Positions 52,113-61,327 of a DNA stretch of 64,000 bases are shown here, in pieces (the first letter of the stretch is position 1; each line of letters starts with the position of its first letter). The DNA comes from Curtobacterium sp. PhB115 (GTDB lineage: Bacteria; Actinomycetota; Actinomycetes; Actinomycetales; Microbacteriaceae). Location of the stretch: contig NZ_RJKR01000007.1 of assembly GCF_003752025.1 (NCBI RefSeq), positions 1 through 64,000 on the forward strand. Direction: 5' to 3'. Made by a program: the position numbers and the translations under genes. The notes under the pieces were generated by a model that did no database searches, was not told where the DNA came from, and was given only the letters and a program-made list of their open reading frames with translations.

Positions 52113-52118
52113 GTCCTC

Positions 52119-52721
52119 ATGACGGAGCGGCCCTTCCACCACGGGAACCTGCGGGCGGTGCTGCTCGACGAGGCCGTCGCGGTGCTGCGGGAGTCCGGGG
52201 TCGACGGACTCTCGCTCCGCGACCTCGCCCGTCGCGCCGGGGTCAGCCACGGCGCTCCCCGGAGCCACTTCGTCGATCGGCAGGCGCTCCTCGACGCCCT
52301 CGCCGAACTCGGCTTCGACCGGCTGACCGCTGCCGTGCGCCGGGCGCTGTCCGGTGCCGACGGGGTGGACGACCGGTTCCGTCGGGTCGCCCTGGCGTAC
52401 GTGGACTTCGCGATCGACGACGCGGCGCTGATGGACCTCATGTTCCAGGCGAAGACGACCGGCCGACCCGGGCCGGTACAGGCCGCCGCGGAGTCGCTGT
52501 TCGCGGTGCTCGAGGGTGCCGTGGGAACCGTGGCGGCAGGCGACGACGGTCCGGACGCCCGACTGCTCTTCGAGCTCCTGTTCGCGGCGACCATGCAGGG
52601 CATCGCCACCCTGGTCGTCTCGCGCCGGATCGACCGGGCGCAGGGCGAACGGCTCGTCGACGCCGCGCTCGGGACGATGCTCGGCTCGGAGCTCGGCACC
52701 CGGGTGGTCGGCGCCCGCTGA
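52119..52721 (+). CDS. TetR-family transcriptional regulator
   Basis: One-component repressor of 200 residues. The N-terminal helix-turn-helix is LRESGVDGLSLRDLARRAGV followed by SHGAPRSHFVDRQALLDALA (about residues 22-62), the TetR signature. The C-terminal ligand domain resembles the TetR_C WHG type (LMFQAKTTGRPGPVQAA). The ligand is unknown. ATG 52119 is 6 nt after TAGGAT. The intergenic palindromes suggest it represses itself and the divergent NAD(P)-binding gene. Confidence 0.92.
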   Translation: MTERPFHHGNLRAVLLDEAVAVLRESGVDGLSLRDLARRAGVSHGAPRSHFVDRQALLDALAELGFDRLTAAVRRALSGADGVDDRFRRVALAYVDFAIDDAALMDLMFQAKTTGRPGPVQAAAESLFAVLEGAVGTVAAGDDGPDARLLFELLFAATMQGIATLVVSRRIDRAQGERLVDAALGTMLGSELGTRVVGAR

Positions 52722-52756
52722 CGTCGTCGCGGAGCGGCTCGGCAGGCTCGCGCCGG

Positions 52757-52762
52757 TAGGCT
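52757..52762 (+). promoter_or_regulatory. -10 box TAGGCT, probable leaderless promoter of rpe
   Basis: TAGGCT ends 6 nt before GTG 52769. Confidence 0.6.
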
Positions 52763-52768
52763 TGCCGG

Positions 52769-53428
52769 GTGACGATCCGCATCTCGCCGAGCATCCTGTC
52801 CGCCGACTTCGCGAACCTCGAGCGTGAGCTCCACCGCATCGAGACCGCCGACCTGGTGCACGTCGACGTGATGGACAACCACTTCGTGCCGAACCTGACG
52901 CTCGGGCTGCCGATCGTCGAGCGCCTGCAGCAGGTGTCGCCGGTGCCGCTCGACGTGCACCTCATGATCACCGACGCCGACACGAACGCGCCGAAGTACG
53001 CCGAGACGGGCGCGTCCAGCGTGACCTTCCACTTCGAGGCCGCGGACGACCCCGTCGCGACGGCCGCCGCGATCCGCTCGAACGGTGCCCGTGCCGCCGT
53101 CGCCGTGAAGCCCGGCACCCCGATCACGCAGGTGCTGCACCACCTCGACGCCTACGACATGATCCTGCTCATGACGGTCGAGCCGGGCTTCGGCGGCCAG
53201 TCCTTCATGCCGTCCGTCATGCCGAAGCTCGCCGACGCCCGCGCGGCCGTCGACGCCTCCGGTCTGGACGTCTGGCTCGAGGTCGACGGCGGCATCTCGG
53301 TGGACACCGTGCCCGAGGCCGTCCGCAGCGGCGCCGACACGCTCGTCGCGGGGTCGGCCGTGTACGGCGGCGAACCGGCCGCGCGGATCACCGACCTGCG
53401 CGAAGCGGCCGCCCGGGCCCGCGCGTGA
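52769..53428 (+). CDS. rpe: Ribulose-phosphate 3-epimerase
   Basis: Interconverts ribulose-5-phosphate and xylulose-5-phosphate in the pentose phosphate pathway. The 219-residue TIM barrel starts [21 protein letters not shown]. Its metal ligands and catalytic Asp residues lie in [16 protein letters not shown] near residue 31 and [15 protein letters not shown] near residue 171; [14 protein letters not shown] near residue 138 is the family signature. It sits just upstream of the his genes; supply of ribose phosphate for PRPP links the two functions. Confidence 0.97.
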   Translation: MTIRISPSILSADFANLERELHRIETADLVHVDVMDNHFVPNLTLGLPIVERLQQVSPVPLDVHLMITDADTNAPKYAETGASSVTFHFEAADDPVATAAAIRSNGARAAVAVKPGTPITQVLHHLDAYDMILLMTVEPGFGGQSFMPSVMPKLADARAAVDASGLDVWLEVDGGISVDTVPEAVRSGADTLVAGSAVYGGEPAARITDLREAAARARA

Positions 53429-53474
53429 GTGCGCCCCGTCCGGACGGTACGTCGGCGGCGTCGGCGGAGACCGG

Positions 53475-53480
53475 TAGCCT
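53475..53480 (+). promoter_or_regulatory. -10 box TAGCCT, probable leaderless promoter of hisE
   Basis: TAGCCT ends 7 nt before GTG 53488. It decides the hisE start against the longer frame from 53425. Confidence 0.6.
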
Positions 53481-53487
53481 GGTCGGC

Positions 53488-53751
53488 GTGAAGACGTTCG
53501 ACGACCTGTTCCAGGAGCTCACCGAGAAGGCGCGCACGCGCCCCGAGGGCTCCGGCACCGTCGCCGAACTGGACGCCGGCGTGCACCAGATCGGCAAGAA
53601 GATCGTGGAAGAGGCCGCCGAGGTCTGGATGGCGGCCGAGTACGAGGGCGACGAGCGCACCTCGGAGGAGATCTCCCAGCTCGTGTACCACCTGCAGGTC
53701 CTCATGGTCGCGAAGGGGCTGTCCCCGGCGGACATCTGGCGACATCTCTGA
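53488..53751 (+). CDS. hisE: Phosphoribosyl-ATP pyrophosphatase
   Basis: Second step of histidine synthesis, removing pyrophosphate from PR-ATP. From GTG 53488 ([15 protein letters not shown]) it is 87 residues, the usual HisE length. The MazG-like helical core has [19 protein letters not shown] and [18 protein letters not shown]. The frame also opens 63 nt earlier at 53425, overlapping rpe, but those residues ([17 protein letters not shown]) are not family-like. Confidence 0.94.
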   Translation: MKTFDDLFQELTEKARTRPEGSGTVAELDAGVHQIGKKIVEEAAEVWMAAEYEGDERTSEEISQLVYHLQVLMVAKGLSPADIWRHL

Positions 53752-53795
53752 TCCGCTGATCAGCCGCCGACCCTCCACCAGAAAGCAGACCCCTG

Positions 53796-54635
53796 ATGCT
53801 CCGCATCGCCGTGCCCAACAAGGGTTCACTGTCCGAGACCGCCTCCGAGATGCTGCGAGAGGCCGGGTACGCCGGTCGCCGCGACCCGAAGGCGCTGCAC
53901 CTGCTCGACGAACGCAACGGCGTCGAGTTCTTCTTCCTCCGCCCGCGTGACATCGCGACGTACGTCGGTTCCGGCGCGCTCGACGTCGGCATCACCGGGC
54001 GCGACCTGCTGCTCGACTCCGGTTCCGAGGCGCACGAGGTCGACGCGCTCGGGTTCGCGGACTCCACGTTCCGGTTCGCCGGCACACCGGGCAGGTACAC
54101 GACCCTCCAGGACCTCGACGGCGTCCGTGTGGCGACGAGCTACCCGGGCCTGGTGGGGGACTTCCTCGCGAAGCACGGGGTGACGGCCACGCTCGTGAAG
54201 CTCGACGGTGCGGTCGAGAGCGCCGTGCGCCTCGGTGTCGCCGATGCCGTCGCCGACGTGGTGTCGACGGGCAGCACGCTCCGTCAGGCCGGCCTCGAGA
54301 TCTTCGGCCCGGTGATCCTCGAGTCCACCGCGCTCCTGGTGTCCACCGACGAGACGATCCCGGGCATCGAGGTGCTGCGTCGCCGGCTGCAGGGCGTCCT
54401 GGTCGCGCGCGGTTACGTGATGCTCGACTACGACATCCCGACCGACCTGCTCGAGCAGGCAACCGCGGTGGCGTCGGGCATCGAGTCGCCGACGGTGTCC
54501 CCGCTGCACGGTCGTGACTGGTCCGCCGTCCGGGTGATGATCCCGCGCGAGGACGCCAACCTCATCATGGACGCGCTCTACGACCTCGGTGCGCGCGCCA
54601 TCCTCGTCAGCCCGATCCACGCCGCACGCCTGTGA
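53796..54635 (+). CDS. hisG: ATP phosphoribosyltransferase, long form
   Basis: First and feedback-controlled step of histidine synthesis. The 279-residue length includes the C-terminal ACT-like regulatory domain, so no HisZ is needed. The N-terminus is [20 protein letters not shown]. The PRPP-binding [20 protein letters not shown] lies near residue 149, and the regulatory part ([19 protein letters not shown]) starts near residue 233. The gene is 44 bp after hisE, with AGAAAG upstream of ATG 53796. The stop overlaps hisF by GTGA. Confidence 0.97.
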   Translation: MLRIAVPNKGSLSETASEMLREAGYAGRRDPKALHLLDERNGVEFFFLRPRDIATYVGSGALDVGITGRDLLLDSGSEAHEVDALGFADSTFRFAGTPGRYTTLQDLDGVRVATSYPGLVGDFLAKHGVTATLVKLDGAVESAVRLGVADAVADVVSTGSTLRQAGLEIFGPVILESTALLVSTDETIPGIEVLRRRLQGVLVARGYVMLDYDIPTDLLEQATAVASGIESPTVSPLHGRDWSAVRVMIPREDANLIMDALYDLGARAILVSPIHAARL

Positions 54636-55429
54636 CCGCCGCGTCCGGCACCGGCACCACCGCGCTCGGCGGGGTGTCGATCCGCGTCATCCCGTGCCTG
54701 GACGTCCAGGGTGGCCGGGTGGTCAAGGGCGTGAACTTCCTCGACCTGCAGGACGCCGGCGACCCGGTCGAACTCGCGGCGCGCTACTACGAGCAGGGCG
54801 CGGACGAGCTGACGTTCCTCGACGTCGGTGCCACGGTCGAGAACCGCTCCACGATGTACGACACGGTCACCCGCACCGCCGAGCAGGTCTTCATCCCGCT
54901 CACGGTCGGTGGCGGCGTCCGTTCCGTCGACGACGTGTCCCGGCTGCAGCAGTGCGGCGCCGACAAGATCGGCGTGAACAGCGCGGCGATCGCCCGTCCC
55001 GAGCTCGTCGGTGAGATCGCCGACCGGTTCGGCGCGCAGGCGGTCGTGCTCTCGCTCGACGTGAAGCGTTCCGACCGGATGCCCTCCGGGTTCGTGGTCA
55101 CCACGCACGGGGGCCGCACCGAGTCCGACCTCGACGCGATCGCCTGGGCGCAGGAGGCGGTCCAGCGCGGTGCGGGGGAGCTGCTCGTCAACTCGATCGA
55201 CGCCGACGGCACGAAGAACGGGTTCGACCTCGACCTGGTGGCCGCGGTGCGGTCCGTCTCGTCGGTCCCGGTCATCGCCTCAGGAGGCGCGGGTCGGCTC
55301 GAGCACTTCGCCCCGGCCGTCGACGCGGGAGCGGATGCCCTCCTCGCCGCGTCCGTCTTCCACCGTGGCGAGATGACCGTGGGGGACGTCAAGGGCGCGC
55401 TGCGCGCGGCCGGCCACGCCGTCCGCTGA
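54632..55429 (+). CDS. hisF: Imidazole glycerol phosphate synthase subunit HisF
   Basis: Cyclase half of IGP synthase, working with HisH, which is not in this window. The 265-residue TIM barrel has the first catalytic Asp in [18 protein letters not shown] near residue 23 and the second in [16 protein letters not shown] near residue 190. [11 protein letters not shown] and [14 protein letters not shown] are phosphate-binding loops. GTG 54632 overlaps hisG, adding about 13 non-conserved residues before the core. Confidence 0.97.
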   Translation: MTAASGTGTTALGGVSIRVIPCLDVQGGRVVKGVNFLDLQDAGDPVELAARYYEQGADELTFLDVGATVENRSTMYDTVTRTAEQVFIPLTVGGGVRSVDDVSRLQQCGADKIGVNSAAIARPELVGEIADRFGAQAVVLSLDVKRSDRMPSGFVVTTHGGRTESDLDAIAWAQEAVQRGAGELLVNSIDADGTKNGFDLDLVAAVRSVSSVPVIASGGAGRLEHFAPAVDAGADALLAASVFHRGEMTVGDVKGALRAAGHAVR

Positions 55430-55454
55430 TCCGTCGCCGTAGGCTAGGAGTCTC

Positions 55455-55856
55455 ATGACCGACAGCACCAGCTCCAGCACCGACGCGGTCCTCGACCGTG
55501 CACGCTTCGGTGCGGACGGGCTGCTCCCCGCCATCGTGCAAGAAGAGTCCTCGAAGGACGTCCTCATGCTCGGCTACATGGACCGGGAAGCGCTCCGACG
55601 CACCCTCACCGAAGGGCGTGTGACCTTCTGGTCGCGGTCGCGGAACGAGTACTGGCGGAAGGGTGACACCTCCGGTCACGCGCAGTACGTGCGCGGTGCG
55701 GCGCTGGACTGCGACGACGACACGCTCCTCGTCACCGTGCAGCAGGTCGGGGCGGCGTGCCACACCGGTGCGCACCGGTGCTTCGACGTCGACCCGCTCG
55801 CGCCCGTGACGGCGTCCGCGCCGGACGGCACCACGGCAGTGGAGGCGACCCGATGA
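55455..55856 (+). CDS. hisI: Phosphoribosyl-AMP cyclohydrolase
   Basis: Third step of histidine synthesis; stand-alone HisI, since hisE is a separate gene upstream. It has 133 residues. Metal-binding motifs are [12 protein letters not shown] near residue 75 and the CHTGAHRCF cluster near residue 100; [20 protein letters not shown] near residue 55 is a core segment. AGGAG lies 4 nt before ATG 55455, and an adjacent TAGGCT box may give an internal promoter. The stop overlaps trpE by ATGA, joining his and trp genes. Confidence 0.96.
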   Translation: MTDSTSSSTDAVLDRARFGADGLLPAIVQEESSKDVLMLGYMDREALRRTLTEGRVTFWSRSRNEYWRKGDTSGHAQYVRGAALDCDDDTLLVTVQQVGAACHTGAHRCFDVDPLAPVTASAPDGTTAVEATR

Positions 55857-57397
55857 CCACCGCGACGATCTCGGACGCGCCGCACACGACCTCCAGGCCG
55901 GAGTTCGACACGCTCCTGCCGGACCACCGCGTGATCCCGGTGGTCCGCGCGCTCTACGGCGACAGCGAGACGCCCGTGGGCGTCTACCGCAAGCTCGCGG
56001 ACGGCCGTCCCGGTTCGTTCCTGCTCGAGTCCGCCGGCCAGGGCGGCCTGTGGTCGCGCTGGTCGTTCGTCGGCGTGCGCAGCTTCGGCGTGCTCACCCA
56101 GGACGGCGACCGTGCCGCGTGGATCGACACCGGCATCGACGCGGCCCGCGCCGTCGGGTCGCTCGAGGGCGAGCCGCTCGAGGTCCTGGCGCGCCTGCAC
56201 GAGCGCTGGGCCACCCCGCGGGTCCCAGGTTCGCCGCCGCTCGTCGGTGGCACCGTCGGGTTCATCGGGTGGGAGGCCGTTCGGCAGCTCGAACACCTGC
56301 CGAACGTCCCGCCGGCCGACTTCGACGTGCCCGGCCAGGCGCTGTCCTTCGTGTCCGAGCTCGCCGCCCTCGACAACCGCACCGGGCTCGTGCTGCTCGT
56401 CGCGAGCGTCCTGAACGACGGCACCGACGACGCCGAGACGCTGTGGGCCGACGCGCAGGCCCGGCTCGACCGCATGCAGGCCGACCTCGTGCAGCCCTCC
56501 GTCGCCACGGTGGCCGAGGCGTTCGAGATCGCCGAGCCGACCCCGACGTACCGGTCGACGGCGGCCGAGTACATGGCATCGGTGGAGCGCTCGAAGGAGT
56601 TCATCCGCGACGGCGACGTGTTCCAGGTCGTCATCTCGCAGCGCTTCGACCACGAGGTCACGGCCGACCCGCTCGACGTCTACCGGGTGCTCCGGACGCT
56701 GAACCCCAGTCCGTACATGTACTTCCTCGCCCTGGCGGACACCGCCGACGAGCGCTTCTGGATCGTCGGCGCATCACCGGAGGCCCTGGTCAAGGTGCAG
56801 GGTGGCCGGGCCATCACGCACCCGATCGCCGGCTCCCGTCCGCGGGGCGCCACGCCCGAGCAGGACGTCCGATTCGGCGACGACCTGCTCGACGACCCGA
56901 AGGAGCGCGCGGAGCACCTGATGCTCGTCGACCTGGCGCGCAACGACCTGCAGAAGGTCTGCGAGCCCGGGTCCGTCGCGGTCACCGAGTTCATGACGGT
57001 GGAGCGGTTCAGCCACATCATGCACCTGGTGTCGAGCGTCGAGGGCGCGATCCGCCCGGACGCCTCGGCGATCGACGTGTTCCGGGCGACGTTCCCGGCC
57101 GGCACGCTGTCCGGCGCGCCGAAGCCGCGCGCGCTCGAGATCATCGACGAGCTCGAGCCCGCCACGCGCGGCGCGTACGCCGGGGTGGTCGGGTACTTCG
57201 ACTTCGCCGGGGACGCCGACATCGCCATCGCGATCCGCACCGCCCTGATCAAGGACGGCATCGCCCGGGTGCAGGCCGGAGCCGGCCTCGTCGCCGACTC
57301 CGACCCGGCCACCGAGCACGAGGAGACGATCAACAAGGCGGCGGCCCCGCTCCGTGCGGTCGCCACCGCCAACCGGATGCGCGAGGTCCGCTCGTGA
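55853..57397 (+). CDS. trpE: Anthranilate synthase component I
   Basis: Converts chorismate to anthranilate with TrpG, which is not adjacent. The 514-residue protein has the Trp-binding N-terminal part with LLESAG near residue 45, the feedback element, then the chorismate domain: [20 protein letters not shown] near residue 241, [13 protein letters not shown] and [11 protein letters not shown] near residue 325, and [15 protein letters not shown] near residue 415. ATG 55853 overlaps hisI by ATGA, so no room exists for a trp leader attenuator. The stop overlaps the next gene by GTGA. Confidence 0.97.
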   Translation: MTTATISDAPHTTSRPEFDTLLPDHRVIPVVRALYGDSETPVGVYRKLADGRPGSFLLESAGQGGLWSRWSFVGVRSFGVLTQDGDRAAWIDTGIDAARAVGSLEGEPLEVLARLHERWATPRVPGSPPLVGGTVGFIGWEAVRQLEHLPNVPPADFDVPGQALSFVSELAALDNRTGLVLLVASVLNDGTDDAETLWADAQARLDRMQADLVQPSVATVAEAFEIAEPTPTYRSTAAEYMASVERSKEFIRDGDVFQVVISQRFDHEVTADPLDVYRVLRTLNPSPYMYFLALADTADERFWIVGASPEALVKVQGGRAITHPIAGSRPRGATPEQDVRFGDDLLDDPKERAEHLMLVDLARNDLQKVCEPGSVAVTEFMTVERFSHIMHLVSSVEGAIRPDASAIDVFRATFPAGTLSGAPKPRALEIIDELEPATRGAYAGVVGYFDFAGDADIAIAIRTALIKDGIARVQAGAGLVADSDPATEHEETINKAAAPLRAVATANRMREVRS

Positions 57398-58083
57398 AGC
57401 GCTCCCGCCCGATCGTCGTCGTCGCCGGGCTCCTGGTGGCCGGCGTGATCATGCTCGCGTGGACCCAGACGTGGTTCACCGTGCACCTGCACGCCGGCGC
57501 TGCCGTGACGTCCCGGGTCGAGGCCGACGGCGCCGCCGTCGTGCCCCAGTACACCGCGCTGGCCATCGCGAGCCTGGCGCTGTTCCTCGCGATGACGATC
57601 GCCGGCCGCGTGCTGCGCGTCGTGCTCGCGTGCGTCGAGGTCCTGCTCGGCATCGGCGTCGTGGTCAGCGGCATCACCGCGCTCGGTGACCCCGTCGCCG
57701 CGGCGAAGGGCGCCGTCGGCGAGGTCGCCGGTGTCAGCGACCTCAGCGCGGTGCGCCGGGTCGTCTCGGGGGTCGACGTCACCCTCTGGCCGGCCATCGG
57801 GATCGCGGGCGGTGTGCTCGCCGTGCTGCTCGGCATCGTCGTGATCGTCGTGCAGCGCTCGTGGCCCGGTCCCAGCCGGAAGTACGGTGCCGCGACCGCC
57901 GGCGCCGCTGCGGACGCCCGTGCGAAGGCACCGGTGGAGCGCGACGCCGTCGTGGACTGGGACGACCTCAGCGCCGGGGTCGACCCGACCGACGGGCCGA
58001 CCGTCGAGCCCACTGCCGGCACGGTAGGATCGGATGGGCGTCGGTCGACCGACGACGCCGGAGCAGAACGAGGAGCACCGTGA
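57394..58083 (+). CDS. Trp-operon-associated membrane protein
   Basis: Membrane protein of 229 residues with about four helices: PIVVVAGLLVAGVIMLAWTQ, YTALAIASLALFLAMTIAG, VLRVVLACVEVLLGIGVVV and WPAIGIAGGVLAVLLGIVVI. A soluble acidic tail follows. The WTQTWF motif after helix 1 fits the actinobacterial tryptophan-operon protein family (TIGR02234, from memory). Its role is unknown, and transport or sensing of a Trp intermediate would be speculation. GTG 57394 overlaps trpE; the stop overlaps the next gene. Confidence 0.88.
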   Translation: MKRSRPIVVVAGLLVAGVIMLAWTQTWFTVHLHAGAAVTSRVEADGAAVVPQYTALAIASLALFLAMTIAGRVLRVVLACVEVLLGIGVVVSGITALGDPVAAAKGAVGEVAGVSDLSAVRRVVSGVDVTLWPAIGIAGGVLAVLLGIVVIVVQRSWPGPSRKYGAATAGAAADARAKAPVERDAVVDWDDLSAGVDPTDGPTVEPTAGTVGSDGRRSTDDAGAERGAP

Positions 58084-58319
58084 GCAACACTGAGCCCGCA
58101 GAACTCGGCGAAGGCCACTCGCCGGCCGCCTGGACCGCCGTCGTGATCATGCTGATCGGATTCGCGGCAGGCACGCTGTTCTTCTGGTTCGACCAGCCGT
58201 GGGGCGTCGTCGCCTCCGCAGTCGTCGTGGTGATCGGCCTCATCGCCGGTGCCGTCATGGCGAAGGCCGGCTACGGCGTCAACGGTCCGAAGTACGTCGC
58301 CAAGCACCACGCCGAGTAG
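58080..58319 (+). CDS. HGxxPAAW-motif small membrane protein
   Basis: Protein of 79 residues with the signature GHSPAAWTAVVIMLIGFAAG, two membrane helices (about 18-36 and 42-62) and a basic end (NGPKYVAKHHAE). The GHSPAAW start matches the HGxxPAAW family that accompanies trp genes in actinobacteria. The function is unknown. GTG 58080 overlaps the upstream gene by GTGA, and AGGAG lies 5-6 nt upstream. trpC starts 7 bp downstream. Confidence 0.88.
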   Translation: MSNTEPAELGEGHSPAAWTAVVIMLIGFAAGTLFFWFDQPWGVVASAVVVVIGLIAGAVMAKAGYGVNGPKYVAKHHAE

Positions 58320-58326
58320 GTCCCCG

Positions 58327-59121
58327 ATGCCGAACGTGCTCGAGACCCTCGTCGCGGGCGCGCTCGAGGACGCAGCAGCCCGTCGTCTCGACCGTCCTTA
58401 CGCGGACGTCGAACGTGACCTCGACCGGGTGGCGTCGCCGCTCGACGCGCTCGCGTTCCTGAGCCCCGGCGATCGGGTGAAGATCCTCGCCGAGGTCAAG
58501 CGCGCCAGCCCGTCCCGCGGGTCGATGGCCCCGATCGAGGACCCGGCAGCACTGGCGGCCGACTACGAGCGCGGTGGTGCGTCGACGATCAGCGTCCTGA
58601 CCGAGGGGCGCAAGTTCCTCGGCAGTCTCGCCGACCTCGAAGCCGTCAAGGCCCGCGTCGGGATCCCGGTGCTGCGCAAGGACTTCATCGCCGACCCGTA
58701 CCAGGTGATCGAGGCCCGGGCCTCCGGCGCCGACGTCGTGCTGCTCATCGTGGCGGCCCTCGACCAGCCCCGGTTGGTCGAGCTGCACACCCTGGCGGAA
58801 GAGCTCGGCATGCGCGTCCTGGTCGAGGCCCACTCCGGGGACGAGGTCGCGCGCGGCCTCGACGCCGGAGCCCGGATCCTCGGCGTGAACGCGCGGGACC
58901 TGACGGACTTCTCGCTGGACCGCGACCTGTTCGGCTCGCTCGCCGACCGGATCCCGGACGGCGTCGTCCGCGTCGCCGAGTCCGCCGTCGCCGGCCCCGA
59001 GGACGTCGCCCACTACCGTGCTGCGGGTGCCGACGTCGTCCTGGTCGGTGAGGCACTCGTCACCGGTGCCGACCCGGCCGCCACGCTCGCCTCGTTCATC
59101 GCCGCCGCCGACCGCGGCTGA
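58327..59121 (+). CDS. trpC: Indole-3-glycerol-phosphate synthase
   Basis: Closes the indole ring of CdRP. The 264-residue TIM barrel has [15 protein letters not shown] near residue 55, [21 protein letters not shown] near residue 120, [11 protein letters not shown] near residue 187 and [11 protein letters not shown] near residue 218. There is no fused TrpF. ATG 58327 is 7 bp after the HGxxPAAW gene. The last codons lie in a 37-bp tandem duplication whose second copy has lost the stop codon. Confidence 0.96.
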   Translation: MPNVLETLVAGALEDAAARRLDRPYADVERDLDRVASPLDALAFLSPGDRVKILAEVKRASPSRGSMAPIEDPAALAADYERGGASTISVLTEGRKFLGSLADLEAVKARVGIPVLRKDFIADPYQVIEARASGADVVLLIVAALDQPRLVELHTLAEELGMRVLVEAHSGDEVARGLDAGARILGVNARDLTDFSLDRDLFGSLADRIPDGVVRVAESAVAGPEDVAHYRAAGADVVLVGEALVTGADPAATLASFIAAADRG

Positions 59122-59177
59122 ACGACCCACCCGCATCGAGGCCGCCGACCGCGGCCGAACGATCCACCCGTCCGGCG
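59104..59177 (+). repeat. Tandem duplication of the trpC 3' end
   Basis: A 37-bp unit (59104-59140) containing the end of trpC is followed directly by a second copy (59141-59177). The first 30 bp match at 28 positions, including TGA to CGA at the former stop. The rest has diverged. Confidence 0.7.
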
Positions 59178-59222
59178 CCCGGCCCCAGCGGCCGGCGTCG
59201 GGCTCGTCCCGGGAAGACCATC

Positions 59223-60437
59223 GTGACCTCACTCCGCGACCTGCACGGCCCGTACTTCGGCGACTTCGGCGGACGCTTCGTCCCCGAGTCCCTCGTCCTC
59301 GCGCTCGACGAGCTCGAGGCCGCCTTCCGCCAGGCCTGGGCGGACCCGGCGTTCCGCGCCGAGCTCGACGAGCTCCAGCGTGACTACACCGGCCGTCCGT
59401 CGATCATCACCGAGGTGCCGCGGTTCGCGAAGCACGCCGGCGGTGCCCGGGTGATCCTCAAGCGCGAGGACCTCAACCACACCGGGTCGCACAAGATCAA
59501 CAACGTGCTCGGGCAGGCCCTCGTCGCCCGACGGCTCGGCAAGACCCGCCTGATCGCGGAGACCGGTGCGGGACAGCACGGCGTCGCCACGGCGACCGCT
59601 GCCGCGCTGTTCGGGATGGACTGCGTCGTGTACATGGGCGCCGTGGACACCGAGCGCCAGGCGCTCAACGTCGCCCGGATGCGCCTGCTCGGCGCCGAGG
59701 TGATCCCGGTCGAGACCGGTTCCCGCACGCTGAAGGACGCCATCAACGAGGCCCTGCGCGACTGGGTCGCCAACGTGGACTCCACGCACTACCTGCTCGG
59801 CACCGTCGCGGGACCGCACCCGTTCCCGGAGATGGTCCGCGAGTTCCACAAGGTCATCGGCGAAGAGGCCCGGCAGCAGGTCCTCGACCGCGTCGGCCGA
59901 CTGCCGGACGCCGTCGCGGCGTGCGTCGGTGGTGGCTCGAACGCGATGGGCATCTTCGAGGCGTTCCTCGACGACGAGTCGGTGGCGCTGCACGGCTTCG
60001 AGGCCGGTGGCGACGGCATCGAGACCGGTCGGCACGCGGCGAGCATCACGCTCGGCCGCGAAGGCGTCCTGCAGGGCACGAAGTCGTACCTGATGCAGGA
60101 CGAGGACGGCCAGACCATCGAGAGCCACAGCATCTCCGCCGGGCTCGACTACCCGAGCGTCGGCCCGGAGCACGCCTACCTGGCCTCGATCGGCCGAGCG
60201 AAGTACGAGCCCATCACCGACACCGAGGCGATGGAGGCGTTCCGCCTCCTCAGCCAGACCGAGGGCATCATCCCGGCGATCGAGTCCTCGCACGCCCTCG
60301 CCGGCGCGATGAAGCTCGGCAAGGAGCTCGGCCCCGAGGGGGTCGTGCTCGTGAACCTGTCCGGCCGTGGTGACAAGGACGTCGCGTCCGCCAGTCGCTA
60401 CTTCGGCATCCTCGACGAGAACGCGGTGCAGCTGTGA
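59223..60437 (+). CDS. trpB: Tryptophan synthase beta chain
   Basis: PLP enzyme condensing indole and serine. The 404-residue protein has [18 protein letters not shown] at the N-terminus, the PLP Lys in [19 protein letters not shown] near residue 90, [20 protein letters not shown] near residue 118 and the phosphate loop [10 protein letters not shown] near residue 237. The C-terminal [10 protein letters not shown] is conserved. GTG 59223 is about 100 bp after trpC. The stop overlaps trpA by GTGA. Confidence 0.98.
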   Translation: MTSLRDLHGPYFGDFGGRFVPESLVLALDELEAAFRQAWADPAFRAELDELQRDYTGRPSIITEVPRFAKHAGGARVILKREDLNHTGSHKINNVLGQALVARRLGKTRLIAETGAGQHGVATATAAALFGMDCVVYMGAVDTERQALNVARMRLLGAEVIPVETGSRTLKDAINEALRDWVANVDSTHYLLGTVAGPHPFPEMVREFHKVIGEEARQQVLDRVGRLPDAVAACVGGGSNAMGIFEAFLDDESVALHGFEAGGDGIETGRHAASITLGREGVLQGTKSYLMQDEDGQTIESHSISAGLDYPSVGPEHAYLASIGRAKYEPITDTEAMEAFRLLSQTEGIIPAIESSHALAGAMKLGKELGPEGVVLVNLSGRGDKDVASASRYFGILDENAVQL

Positions 60438-61228
60438 CCACGAACCGAACGGTCGCGACGACGATCGACACCGCCAACGCCGAGCGCGCGGGGGCCGTCG
60501 TCGGCTACCTGCCCGCCGGCTACCCCGACGTGCAGACCAGCGTCGACGCAGCGGTCGCCCTCGCCGAGAACGGCGTCGACGTCATCGAGCTCGGCCTGCC
60601 GTACTCCGACCCCGTGATGGACGGCCCCGTCATCCAGCGCGCCGCTGAGGAGAGCCTGGCGAACGGCTTCCGGGTCGCACAGGTCTTCGACGCGGTGCAC
60701 CAGATCACCGAGCGCGCCGACGTGCCGGTCCTGGTGATGACGTACTGGAACCCGGTGCTCCGCTACGGCGTCGACCGGTTCGCCGACGACCTCGTCGCGG
60801 CCGGTGCCGCCGGGCTCATCACGCCTGACCTGATCCCGGACGAGGCCGCAGAGTGGATGGCCTCCTCCGAGCGCACCGGACTCGACCGGGTCTTCCTGGC
60901 CGCGCCGTCGTCGTCCGACGTCCGCATGCGGCAGGCGGTCGAGGTCAGCCGTGGCTTCGTGTACGCCGTGTCGACGATGGGCGTCACCGGCGCCCGAGCC
61001 GGCGTGGACGTCGCCGCGCGGACCGTCGTGTCCCGCCTCCGCGACGCCGGCGTCGAGCGCACCTGCGTCGGCCTCGGCATCTCGACGGCCGACCAGGTCG
61101 CCGAGGTCCTCGAGTACGCCGACGGCGCGATCGTCGGCTCCGCGTTCGTCCGAGCACTGGCCGACCTCGGTGTCACCGGTGTCGCGGACCGCGCCGCCGA
61201 GCTCACCGCCGGCGCCCGCCGCCCCTAG
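60434..61228 (+). CDS. trpA: Tryptophan synthase alpha chain
   Basis: Aldolase subunit releasing indole from IGP. The 264-residue TIM barrel has the catalytic Glu and Asp in [20 protein letters not shown] near residue 55 and [16 protein letters not shown] near residue 175; [11 protein letters not shown] near residue 230 is the phosphate loop. GTG 60434 overlaps trpB, ensuring paired synthesis of the complex. No terminator is visible before lgt. Confidence 0.97.
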   Translation: MTTNRTVATTIDTANAERAGAVVGYLPAGYPDVQTSVDAAVALAENGVDVIELGLPYSDPVMDGPVIQRAAEESLANGFRVAQVFDAVHQITERADVPVLVMTYWNPVLRYGVDRFADDLVAAGAAGLITPDLIPDEAAEWMASSERTGLDRVFLAAPSSSDVRMRQAVEVSRGFVYAVSTMGVTGARAGVDVAARTVVSRLRDAGVERTCVGLGISTADQVAEVLEYADGAIVGSAFVRALADLGVTGVADRAAELTAGARRP

Positions 61229-61258
61229 TCCAGTTCCTGGCCGGGTCGCGACCCGCGC

Positions 61259-61264
61259 TACAGT
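61259..61264 (+). promoter_or_regulatory. Possible -10 box TACAGT of lgt
   Basis: TACAGT lies 63 nt before lgt ATG 61328. GAAAGG precedes that ATG as a ribosome site. Confidence 0.4.
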
Positions 61265-61327
61265 GAGCGGGGCCGACGCCACGTCGACACCGCGCCCCAG
61301 TCAGTACCGAAAGGCGACAGCACCTCC

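Noticed and set aside
55430..55853. trp attenuator leader before trpE
   Set aside because: trpE overlaps hisI by 4 nt, leaving no room for a leader peptide with Trp codons.
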